Positions 1 to 5,460 of a stretch of DNA of 5,819 bases are shown here, one piece after another (the stretch's first letter is position 1; every line of letters starts with the position of its first letter). Location of the stretch: assembly GCA_945906835.1 (NCBI GenBank), contig CAMDRL010000090.1:1-5819 (forward strand). Direction: 5' to 3'. Under the pieces are notes generated by a model, which saw only the letters and a program-made list of their open reading frames with translations, ran no database searches and was not told the DNA's origin. The DNA comes from Rickettsia typhi (GTDB lineage Bacteria > Pseudomonadota > Alphaproteobacteria > Rickettsiales > UBA1997). The translations under genes were made by a program, and so were the position numbers.

Positions 1-56
1 TTAAGGGGTTATCAATTTTTAGTCAATTTTTAATCTTGAACTCAACTTAATTTCTA

Positions 57-84
57 TTTACCTTCACTAAATTCGCTTTATAAA
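57..84 (+). promoter_or_regulatory. candidate dapB promoter
   Basis: TTTACC (57-62) and TATAAA (79-84) are separated by 16 bp. They match the sigma-70 consensus at 4/6 and 5/6 positions and would place transcription start near 91, about 26 nt before the dapB ATG. The region is so AT-rich that such matches arise easily, so this is only a candidate. Just upstream, TCAATTTTTA occurs twice (12-21 and 23-32), one helical turn apart. Confidence 0.3.
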
Positions 85-116
85 TTCAAAATCAAATTAA
101 CCAAAAATCCAAATAT

Positions 117-911
117 ATGAAAATAGGTGTCACAGGAGTTACTGGAAAAATGGCAAGAGCCATCGCCAGACTTATCATTGAAGATAGTTTAGTTGAACTT
201 TCTTTTGGTCTTGTCAGAAAGGGCAATGGCAATGAAGGCGAAGATTTTGCCGAATTTTTAGGCTACAATAAATCAGGTGCTAAAATTATTTCCGATCTTG
301 ATCAATTTGTGCAAAATTCTGATGCAATCATCGACTTTTCTTCTCCCACTTTAAGTCTTTCAATCGCTGAGAAATGCGCCAAACATAGCAAAGTATTGGT
401 TTGCGGAACCACAGGTTTTTCTGACGAAGAAAAACAACAATTCGCCGCTAATGCTGAAAAATGTGTTATTGTGTGGTCTTCAAACATGTCGCTTGGAGTT
501 AATCTTTTGATGAATTTAACTGAAAAAGTTGCAGGCATTTTACATGATGATTTTGATGTTGAAATTGTTGAAATGCATCACAAAAATAAAGTTGATGCAC
601 CTTCTGGAACAGCTCTATCACTTGGCGCAGCAGTTGCGCAAGGGCGAGGAGTTAACCTAAAAGAAGTTGGGCAAATGGCAAGATTCGGCAAAGATGCCCA
701 AAGAAAAAAAGGTGAAATCGGCTTCGCCACCTTACGCGGCGGCGATGTAATCGGCGACCACAGCGTAATATTTGCAGGCGACGGCGAACGCATCGAACTA
801 ACCCACAAAGCCGGAAGCCGCGATGTCTTCGCCAAAGGCGCCATCCGCGCTGCAATCTGGGGCACCGCCAAAGCCCCCGGCTTTTATTCCATGCGTGATG
901 TCCTAAGCTAA
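117..911 (+). CDS. dapB: 4-hydroxy-tetrahydrodipicolinate reductase
   Basis: This cytoplasmic enzyme uses NAD(P)H to reduce the DapA product in the diaminopimelate/lysine pathway, which supplies peptidoglycan and lysine. The 264-residue length is normal for the family. The N-terminal dinucleotide-binding fold begins at once with GVTGVTGKM (4-12). CGTTGFSDEE lies at 96-105. The family signature EMHHKNKVDAPSGTA (152-166) contains the catalytic His pair 154/155 and Lys158. FATLRGGDVIGDHSVIF (203-219) and the C-terminal HKAGSRDVFAKGA block belong to the substrate-binding and tetramerisation domain. The ATG at 117 fits the start of the Rossmann fold, although no Shine-Dalgarno is visible. The gene is complete. 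Oddity: by hand count G+C is about 38% over 121-300 but about 61% over 721-900, so the 3' end uses many GC-ending codons, unlike every other gene here. The function is not in doubt; the origin of the 3' third is. Confidence 0.96.
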   Translation: MKIGVTGVTGKMARAIARLIIEDSLVELSFGLVRKGNGNEGEDFAEFLGYNKSGAKIISDLDQFVQNSDAIIDFSSPTLSLSIAEKCAKHSKVLVCGTTGFSDEEKQQFAANAEKCVIVWSSNMSLGVNLLMNLTEKVAGILHDDFDVEIVEMHHKNKVDAPSGTALSLGAAVAQGRGVNLKEVGQMARFGKDAQRKKGEIGFATLRGGDVIGDHSVIFAGDGERIELTHKAGSRDVFAKGAIRAAIWGTAKAPGFYSMRDVLS

Positions 912-913
912 CC

Positions 914-991
914 AAGAAAAAAGCCCTCTTTGACAATTGCTTTAGCAATTGCAACTCACCCGTAAAAATAAATTTGTGAGTAAAAAGAGGG
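914..991 (-). terminator. terminator-like structure for leftward transcription
   Basis: Read on the minus strand, the stem CCCTCTTT ... AAAGAGGG is followed directly by CTTTTTTCTT (complement of 914-923), the layout of an intrinsic terminator. The loop is unusually large because it holds two further hairpins. On the plus strand the stem is followed by TGGATCAATC with no T run, so it does not look like a standard dapB terminator. No leftward gene is visible to its right, so its client, if any, is unknown. Confidence 0.3.
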
Positions 992-1025
992 TGGATCAAT
1001 CGTCAACGGCGATTGAGACGGGTGA
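914..1025. repeat. complex nested palindromic element between dapB and the restriction gene
   Basis: Several exact inverted repeats crowd into about 110 bp. CCCTCTTT (924-931) pairs with AAAGAGGG (984-991). This pair encloses two hairpins: CAATTGC/GCAATTG (934-940/945-951, loop TTTA) and ACTCAC/GTGAGT (954-959/976-981). Outside it lies CAATCG/CGATTG (997-1002/1010-1015). TCACCCGT (956-963) also pairs with ACGGGTGA (1018-1025). That pairing crosses the first stem and competes with the ACTCAC hairpin, so either a pseudoknot or two alternative folds is possible. No reading frame here looks real. A dispersed palindromic repeat, an attenuator-like leader or a small RNA would all fit; only one copy is visible in this window. 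Confidence 0.5.
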
Positions 1026-1092
1026 TTTATAAAGCGAAGGGAATCTATCAATTTTAACGGATCAAAAAATATTTAACATGTGACAAAATCTT

Positions 1093-1121
1093 TTGTAATT
1101 AAACAAATCGCTTCTTATAAA
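1093..1121 (+). promoter_or_regulatory. candidate promoter of the restriction-modification operon
   Basis: TTGTAA (1093-1098) and TATAAA (1116-1121) are separated by exactly 17 bp, matching the sigma-70 consensus at 4/6 and 5/6 positions. Start of transcription would be near 1128, giving a ~39-nt leader to the ATG at 1167. It lies inside the N-terminal extension that a GTG start at 1080 would create, so it favours the shorter protein. Confidence 0.4.
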
Positions 1122-1166
1122 AAGATAATTAGAAAGCTTTTAACACCAAAAATAAAATCAGCAAAT

Positions 1167-2024
1167 ATGACAAACTTACTTATTGCGCTTGTAAATATCA
1201 CAAAAAATCCAGTTACGGATCTAATAGCTTTTTATGGCGGCTCTAATAGAGCGAATAATATGGGTGAAGCTCTTGAAACCTATATAAAAGATGTGTTTTG
1301 TGAATCATTTAATAAGCCAAATCAAGAGAAGGATAAAATCTACAGTCAAAATTTTTCTTATCTTGGAAATCAAAACAATCCTCCTGATTTTATAATTAAA
1401 GACGGTGATGCAATCGAAGTAAAAAAAATAGAAAGTTCATCTTCCGATATTGCTCTTAACAGCTCATATCCAAAGGATAGATTACATATTGACGATTCAA
1501 GAGTTACAAATGTTTGTAAAGTTTGCGAAGCCCCCAATAGTTGGAAGGAGAAGGATATCGTTTATGTTGTTGGAGTAGTTTCAAAAGGGGATAATAGGTT
1601 AAAATCCATATGGTTTGTTTATGGCACTTGTTATGCGGCTGATAGAGAAGTGTATGAGCGAATTTCTGATAAAATATCTAAAGGAATACGAGAAATTCCA
1701 GAGGTTGAGCTTGTTGATACAAACGAATTGGCGAAGGTAAAAAAAGTTGATCCTCTGGGCGTAACAGATTTAAGAGTTCGTGGCATGTGGCACATCAAGA
1801 ATCCTGCCAAAGTTTTTAGTGACTTTGTCGCTGTTGGTAAGGCGGAAAAATTTGCGGTAAATGCAATTTTACTTGAAGAGAAATATAACTCTTTTCCTGA
1901 AAAAGATCGCAAAATGCTTGAAAGTTTACAAGATAAAAATCTTAAAATTAATAACATTCAAATCAGATCTCCAAATAATCCAGCTAAGCTTTTAGAAGCT
2001 AAATTAATTTCTTATACAATATAA
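1167..2024 (+). CDS. type II restriction endonuclease, NgoPII family
   Basis: The product is predicted to cleave unmethylated DNA at a short palindrome; the NgoPII family cuts GGCC. From the ATG at 1167 it is 285 residues, close to NgoPII as I recall it. The opening MTNLLIALVNITKNPV and the block NRANNMGEALETYIKD (28-43) resemble the start of that family. A PD-(D/E)xK nuclease core is visible as PPDFIIKDGDAIEVKKIES (72-90), with D74, E84 and K86 the likely metal-binding and catalytic residues. The family blocks ALNSSYPKDRL, DPLGVTDLRVRGMW and SPNNPAKL follow. The frame remains open to a GTG at 1080, which would add 29 lysine-rich residues. I prefer 1167 because it matches the family N-terminus and sits below a candidate promoter. 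Neither start has a Shine-Dalgarno. The stop is 2 bp before the methyltransferase ATG, so the two form an operon with the nuclease first. Confidence 0.88.
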   Translation: MTNLLIALVNITKNPVTDLIAFYGGSNRANNMGEALETYIKDVFCESFNKPNQEKDKIYSQNFSYLGNQNNPPDFIIKDGDAIEVKKIESSSSDIALNSSYPKDRLHIDDSRVTNVCKVCEAPNSWKEKDIVYVVGVVSKGDNRLKSIWFVYGTCYAADREVYERISDKISKGIREIPEVELVDTNELAKVKKVDPLGVTDLRVRGMWHIKNPAKVFSDFVAVGKAEKFAVNAILLEEKYNSFPEKDRKMLESLQDKNLKINNIQIRSPNNPAKLLEAKLISYTI

Positions 2025-2026
2025 AT

Positions 2027-3013
2027 ATGAAAATAGTTTCTCTCTTTAGTGGCGCTGGTGGTCTTGATCTCGGGTTTCATCAAGCTGGATTTAAAACTAT
2101 TTGGGCAAATGAATTTGATAAGGTCATCTGGGAAACATTTGAGCATAATTTTCCTAAAACTTTTCTTGATAAACGCAGTATTGTAAAAGTTCCCTCTGAA
2201 GATATTCCTGATTGTGTTGGAATAATAGGAGGTCCTCCATGTCAAAGTTGGAGTGAAGCTGGTGCTGGAAGAGGAATAAAAGACAGCAGAGGAAAACTTT
2301 TTTTTGAATATATCAGAATTTTAAAAGCAAAAGAGCCTCTATTCTTTCTTGCAGAAAATGTGTCTGGAATATTGTTGCCAAGACATAAAGAAGCTTTTCA
2401 GTCGATTCTTGCTGAGTTTAAAGCTCTTAACTACAATGTTTCATATCATTTACTAAATGCTAATAATTTTGGAGTTCCTCAAGATAGACAAAGAGTTATT
2501 ATTATTGGGTATCATAAAAAATTAGGTAAAACATTTACTCCTCCTGAAGAAATTTTGCCACGACCAACTTTAAAAGATGCTATCTGGGATTTGAGATTAG
2601 CAAAAGCAGCTAAGGATAAAAATTATACAAATGGAAATGAAGGTCTCAGCGCATTAAATCACGAATATATGAATGGTGGTTTTTCAACAATTTATATGTC
2701 AAGAAATCGAGTGAGAAGTTGGGAAGAGCCTAGTTTTACTATTCAGGCAGGTGGTCGTCACGCTCCTTTGCATCCGCAAGCTCCAAAAATGCAATTTGTA
2801 GAGCAAAATAAAAGAATATTTGTCCCAGGTAAAGAAAGTTTATACAGAAGATTATCTGTGCGCGAATGTGCTAGAGTTCAAACTTTTCCAGATAGTTTTT
2901 TATTCAAATATCAAAATATTGCAGATGGATATAAAATGATTGGAAATGCTGTTCCTGTTGAATTTGCAAAACATTTAGCAAGTAAAATATATCAAGATAT
3001 TTTTAATGGTTAA
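2027..3013 (+). CDS. DNA (cytosine-5)-methyltransferase, HaeIII/NgoPII-like
   Basis: This is the protective partner of the preceding endonuclease: it transfers a methyl group from S-adenosylmethionine to C5 of cytosine in the recognition site. The 328 residues carry all main m5C methyltransferase motifs in order. Motif I is LFSGAGGLDLGF (6-17). Motif IV is GGPPCQSWSEAG (68-79), with catalytic Cys72. Motif VI is the ENV triplet at 110-112, motif VIII QDRQR (152-156), motif IX RRLSVRECARVQTFPD (284-299) and motif X GYKMIGNAVP (311-320). The target recognition domain lies at about 180-280 and includes YMSRNRVRSWEEPSFTIQ (223-240). Overall it resembles M.HaeIII and M.NgoPII (GGCC). However, the stretch AGGRHAPLHPQAP differs from the SGRQCQLHPQAP I remember in those enzymes, so specificity is likely but not certain. 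The gene looks intact and active. It begins 2 bp after the nuclease stop and ends 27 bp before the tilS ATG. Confidence 0.96.
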   Translation: MKIVSLFSGAGGLDLGFHQAGFKTIWANEFDKVIWETFEHNFPKTFLDKRSIVKVPSEDIPDCVGIIGGPPCQSWSEAGAGRGIKDSRGKLFFEYIRILKAKEPLFFLAENVSGILLPRHKEAFQSILAEFKALNYNVSYHLLNANNFGVPQDRQRVIIIGYHKKLGKTFTPPEEILPRPTLKDAIWDLRLAKAAKDKNYTNGNEGLSALNHEYMNGGFSTIYMSRNRVRSWEEPSFTIQAGGRHAPLHPQAPKMQFVEQNKRIFVPGKESLYRRLSVRECARVQTFPDSFLFKYQNIADGYKMIGNAVPVEFAKHLASKIYQDIFNG

Positions 3014-3040
3014 ACATCACAACATTAGTTGAATGATAAA

Positions 3041-4096
3041 ATGAAAAACCTAACCAGCAATTTTTCAATTAAAATAACAGAAACTTTTTCGCAAGAAAAG
3101 TTGCCAAAAAGACTTGCCGTGGCGGTTTCTGGTGGCTGTGATTCTTTGGCTTTGGCTTTGCTTTTGAAAGAATTTTGTGATGAAAATAAAATAGAATTAT
3201 TTGCTGTAACTGTTGATCACAAAATGCGCCAAGTCTCGTCGAAGGAGGCTTTAGAGCTTGGTAAAATTTTAAAGAAACAAAAAATTTCTCATCAAATTTT
3301 AGAAATAAATTCAGAAAAAATACCTCAAACTAATATTGAAGCAAAGTTACGGGAAGTCCGATATGACTTGCTTCATAGCTTTTGTGTAAAAAATAAAATT
3401 AAGTTTTTATTTCTTGGTCATATCCAAAGTGACATTGCTGAAAATTTTCTTATCAGACTTTTTCGTGGCAGCGGACTTGATGGTTTGTCGTCAATTGCAG
3501 AAATCTCTGACTTCAAGAAAATCAAGCTGGTAAGGCCACTTCTTGATGTTACAAAAGATGAATTAAAAAATTATCTTCAAGAAAAAAATATCAAATGGTT
3601 TGAAGATGAAAGTAATAAGGATGAAAAATTTTTACGCAATAAAATCAGAAATTTTTTTGAGCAATTTGAAGAAAAAAATTTAATTCAAAAAAGAATAAAA
3701 ACCGCAACTGATGAAATCGCCAAAATGCGCGATTTATTTGATGATTTGATGTTAAAAGAAGCTAAAAAAATATTAAAATTTCAAAATGGTTTTTTAACAA
3801 TTAATCTTAAAAAATTTGCTAAAACAGAACAAAAAATTGCTCTAAAAATTTTAGCTTTAGTTTTAATAGAAGTTGGTGGAAAATCTTACAAACCGCGCTT
3901 AGAAAAGTTGCAAAGATTTTATGATTTTATTGTTGAAAATAAAAATCATAAACCAAGAAATTTTTACGGCTGTATGGCGAAAAGCTTTGATGAATCGAGT
4001 CTCGTCATTTACAATGAAAAAAATCCCCAGGAAAAAATTACTGAAAAAATTACTGAATTTAAAACGGTATTAAAAAAATTATTTGTAGAAAAATGA
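3041..4096 (+). CDS. tilS: tRNA(Ile)-lysidine synthetase
   Basis: TilS uses ATP and lysine to convert C34 of the CAU-anticodon tRNA-Ile to lysidine, so that it reads AUA codons; this is normally essential. From the ATG at 3041 the protein has 351 residues. The N-terminal PP-loop ATPase shows AVSGGCDSLAL (28-38), then VDHKMRQVSSKEA, GHIQSDIAENF (126-136) and RLFRGSGLDGLSS. RPLL and FEDESNKDEKFLRNKIR (187-203) complete the synthetase core. The active-site segment reads SDIAEN where many homologues have DDQAET, but its second Asp and the Glu are kept. It is shorter than the ~430-residue E. coli enzyme, so the C-terminal part is reduced, as in many alphaproteobacteria. A TTG at 3029 is an alternative start adding four residues; no Shine-Dalgarno decides between them. 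The stop overlaps the holA ATG by 4 bp (ATGA), suggesting coupled translation. The spacing suggests co-transcription with the methyltransferase gene. Confidence 0.94.
   Translation: MKNLTSNFSIKITETFSQEKLPKRLAVAVSGGCDSLALALLLKEFCDENKIELFAVTVDHKMRQVSSKEALELGKILKKQKISHQILEINSEKIPQTNIEAKLREVRYDLLHSFCVKNKIKFLFLGHIQSDIAENFLIRLFRGSGLDGLSSIAEISDFKKIKLVRPLLDVTKDELKNYLQEKNIKWFEDESNKDEKFLRNKIRNFFEQFEEKNLIQKRIKTATDEIAKMRDLFDDLMLKEAKKILKFQNGFLTINLKKFAKTEQKIALKILALVLIEVGGKSYKPRLEKLQRFYDFIVENKNHKPRNFYGCMAKSFDESSLVIYNEKNPQEKITEKITEFKTVLKKLFVEK
4031..4054 (+). repeat. 12-bp tandem duplication in tilS
   Basis: GAAAAAATTACT occurs twice back to back (4031-4042, 4043-4054) and is followed by GAA. The unit is in frame and encodes Glu-Lys-Ile-Thr twice near the TilS C-terminus. 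It probably arose by replication slippage and changes length without breaking the frame. Confidence 0.8.
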
Positions 4097-5136
4097 AAAT
4101 CTCCAACGCTCAAATTGATTCTTACATAAAAACAATAGCTCAAGAAAAAATCGCTGGATGCTTGTTATATGGACCCGAAACCTCCGTTGTTTCTGCTCGC
4201 TTCAATATAATCGCCAAAAAAATTGTCAGCGATTTATCTGATCCATTTTTAGTTACTAATATAAGTAAGGAAAGACTATCCGAAGATAAATCATTATTAG
4301 TTGATGAATTCTACTCTATGTCATTTTTGGGTGGCAGAAAATTAATTCTAATCAAAGACGCAGATGCCAATATTGCAGCGGCTTTAAAAATCTTGCTTAC
4401 GGATAGAGAATGCGCCAATAGAAGTCAGAATTTCATTGTAATTCAAGCGGGAGATTTAGATAAAAATTCGCCTCTACGCAAAGCAGCGGAAGACAATGCA
4501 ACATTCGCTGCAATTGCTTGTTACGAAGATGACGAAAGAGTGATTAAAAAATTTATCGAAAGCGAATTAGTAAAAAATCAAATCAAATTCAATTCAAAAA
4601 TAGTTGGTTATTTGTCTGAAAAATTTGGCAAGAATCGTCAGGTTATTAAATCAGAGTTAGATAAGGTTATTTCCTACCTTGGCTATGAGAAAGAGCTTAG
4701 TTTAGATATAATAAATAAAGCCGTTGGTTCTGAAGCTGAAATTACAGCTAACGAATTTATTGCAAGTTTTGCAGCGCAAAATTTTGATGTGGCTTTGACA
4801 CAAGCGGAAAGACTGTTTAAAAATAACTTTGAGCCAATTGCTTTAATCCGCTTTCTTTCAAATTATTTGCAAAAACTTTATCAAGTAAAATGCGAAATTG
4901 AGTTTAATAAAGCAAATTTTGATGAAGTTGTAAAATCTCAAAGGCTATTTTTTAAAACTGAAATTGAGTTTCGTAAGAATTTAAAACTACTTTCTTTAAA
5001 CTTTTTAACTGAAAAATTAAAAAATCTTGAAGAATTAGAAGTTAAAATAAAAAGTTCTTCAATATCATCGAAGCTTTTATTTATTGGCTTTGTGCAAGAT
5101 TCAGTCATGTCGAAAATTTATTTTAAAGATTTTTAA
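4093..5136 (+). CDS. holA: DNA polymerase III subunit delta
   Basis: The delta subunit is the wrench of the clamp loader that opens the beta sliding clamp for loading onto primed DNA. The 347-residue length is typical. Blocks shared with alphaproteobacterial HolA proteins are visible. CLLYGPE (23-29) is the remnant P-loop region. PFLV (51-54) precedes the long acidic stretch ending LLVDEFYSMSFLGGRKLILI (68-87). VIQAGDLDKNSPLRK (116-130) and ACYEDDERVIKKFI follow. The C-terminal half is helical and lysine-rich, ending in KIYFKDF, as expected for the clamp-loader collar domain; it is less conserved. The start at 4093 overlaps the tilS stop and fits the family N-terminus, so translation is probably coupled. 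No Shine-Dalgarno is visible. I call it from the ordered motifs and the length; there is no sign of truncation. Confidence 0.9.
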   Translation: MKISNAQIDSYIKTIAQEKIAGCLLYGPETSVVSARFNIIAKKIVSDLSDPFLVTNISKERLSEDKSLLVDEFYSMSFLGGRKLILIKDADANIAAALKILLTDRECANRSQNFIVIQAGDLDKNSPLRKAAEDNATFAAIACYEDDERVIKKFIESELVKNQIKFNSKIVGYLSEKFGKNRQVIKSELDKVISYLGYEKELSLDIINKAVGSEAEITANEFIASFAAQNFDVALTQAERLFKNNFEPIALIRFLSNYLQKLYQVKCEIEFNKANFDEVVKSQRLFFKTEIEFRKNLKLLSLNFLTEKLKNLEELEVKIKSSSISSKLLFIGFVQDSVMSKIYFKDF

Positions 5137-5156
5137 AGAAATTTTGCAAACTGCGC

Positions 5157-5184
5157 TTGACAAAGAAAATTTAAGGGGTAGATT
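5157..5184 (+). promoter_or_regulatory. probable 16S rRNA promoter
   Basis: A perfect -35 TTGACA (5157-5162) in the context GCGCTTGACA is followed after 16 bp by TAGATT (5179-5184, 4/6 match). GATTAT at 5181-5186 with an 18-bp spacer is an alternative -10. CTTGACA-type -35 boxes are typical of alphaproteobacterial rRNA promoters. Start of transcription would be near 5191, about 270 nt upstream of mature 16S. It begins only 21 bp after the holA stop. Confidence 0.6.
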
Positions 5185-5204
5185 ATTGCCCCTCTTCACT
5201 TTTT
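5174..5204 (+). terminator. possible weak terminator after holA
   Basis: AGGGGTAG (5174-5181) and TTGCCCCT (5186-5193) can form an 8-bp stem, including two G-U pairs, around a 4-nt loop. CTTCAC and then TTTTT (5200-5204) follow. It could end tilS-holA transcripts, but the T run is displaced by six bases and the hairpin overlaps the -10 of the proposed rRNA promoter. It may therefore only be part of the promoter and start region. Confidence 0.3.
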
Positions 5205-5343
5205 GTTTGAAGTTGTTTTAGTTGTTTTACAGATGATCATCTCTGGCAGGTTGCTTATAAAAAGCAATTTAGCTTAGATCGGTTTTTCAAGTTAAGTTCA
5301 CTAAATAAAATTGTTGTTTTACATCGTAAATAATCGCGTTTTA

Positions 5344-5355
5344 TGCTTTTTATAA
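5344..5355 (+). promoter_or_regulatory. boxA-like antitermination site
   Basis: TGCTTTTTATAA matches the E. coli boxA consensus TGCTCTTTAACA at 9 of 12 positions, including the leading TGCT. boxA in rRNA leaders recruits the NusB/NusE antitermination complex. It lies ~115 nt before mature 16S and ~30 nt before a terminator-like hairpin. The local AT content makes a chance match possible. Confidence 0.3.
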
Positions 5356-5385
5356 AAAAAGTAAAAAAAGAGAAAGATAAAGGCG

Positions 5386-5413
5386 ATAGTCTGCTTAATT
5401 GCAGCTATTTTTT
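5386..5413 (+). terminator. terminator-like hairpin in the rRNA leader
   Basis: ATAG-CTGC (5386-5394, with T5390 bulged) pairs with GCAG-CTAT (5401-5408) around loop TTAATT. Five T residues (5409-5413) follow directly. This has the form of an intrinsic terminator with a short stem, and it lies ~47 nt before mature 16S, inside the proposed leader. Confidence 0.4.
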
Positions 5414-5460
5414 CTATCAATCTTATGATTCTATAGAGATTTAGTTACGATCAAATTTCT

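Larger units (their letters stand above)
5192..5460 (+). other. 16S rRNA leader region (no gene)
   Basis: No coding gene or tRNA is recognisable between holA and 16S. If transcription starts near 5191, this is a ~270-nt rRNA leader. It contains a perfect palindrome AGATGATCATCT (5231-5242), a hairpin TTGCTT/AAGCAA with loop ATAAA (5251-5267), a boxA-like site and a terminator-like hairpin (listed separately). One strand of the RNase III processing stem should lie just before 5461, but its partner is beyond the window. Confidence 0.5.

Noticed and set aside
1..9. TTAAGGGGT at the left edge repeated at 5171-5179
   Set aside because: A 9-bp match with no further similarity on either side is expected by chance in AT-rich DNA.
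302..999. Minus-strand open frames across dapB and the following gap (78, 97 and 115 codons)
   Set aside because: They lie antisense to a clear dapB, have low-complexity Arg/Pro/Ser-rich translations caused by the GC-rich 3' end, and match no family I recognise.
1631..2245. Minus-strand open frames over the restriction and methyltransferase genes
   Set aside because: They are antisense shadows of genes with intact motifs, without plausible start signals or domains.
5346..5361. CTTTTT/AAAAAG A-T hairpin in the rRNA leader
   Set aside because: The stem is nearly all A-T pairs, so it is weak and expected in this composition; the boxA reading of the same bases is slightly better.
5399..5429. 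Second rRNA promoter (TTGCAG ... TATGAT) just before 16S
   Set aside because: The spacer is 19 bp and the -35 match only 3/6; it overlaps the hairpin and T run, which explain the sequence better.
5137..5460. tRNA, small RNA gene or CRISPR array in the gap before 16S
   Set aside because: No cloverleaf, TTCGA-type T arm or regularly spaced repeat could be found.
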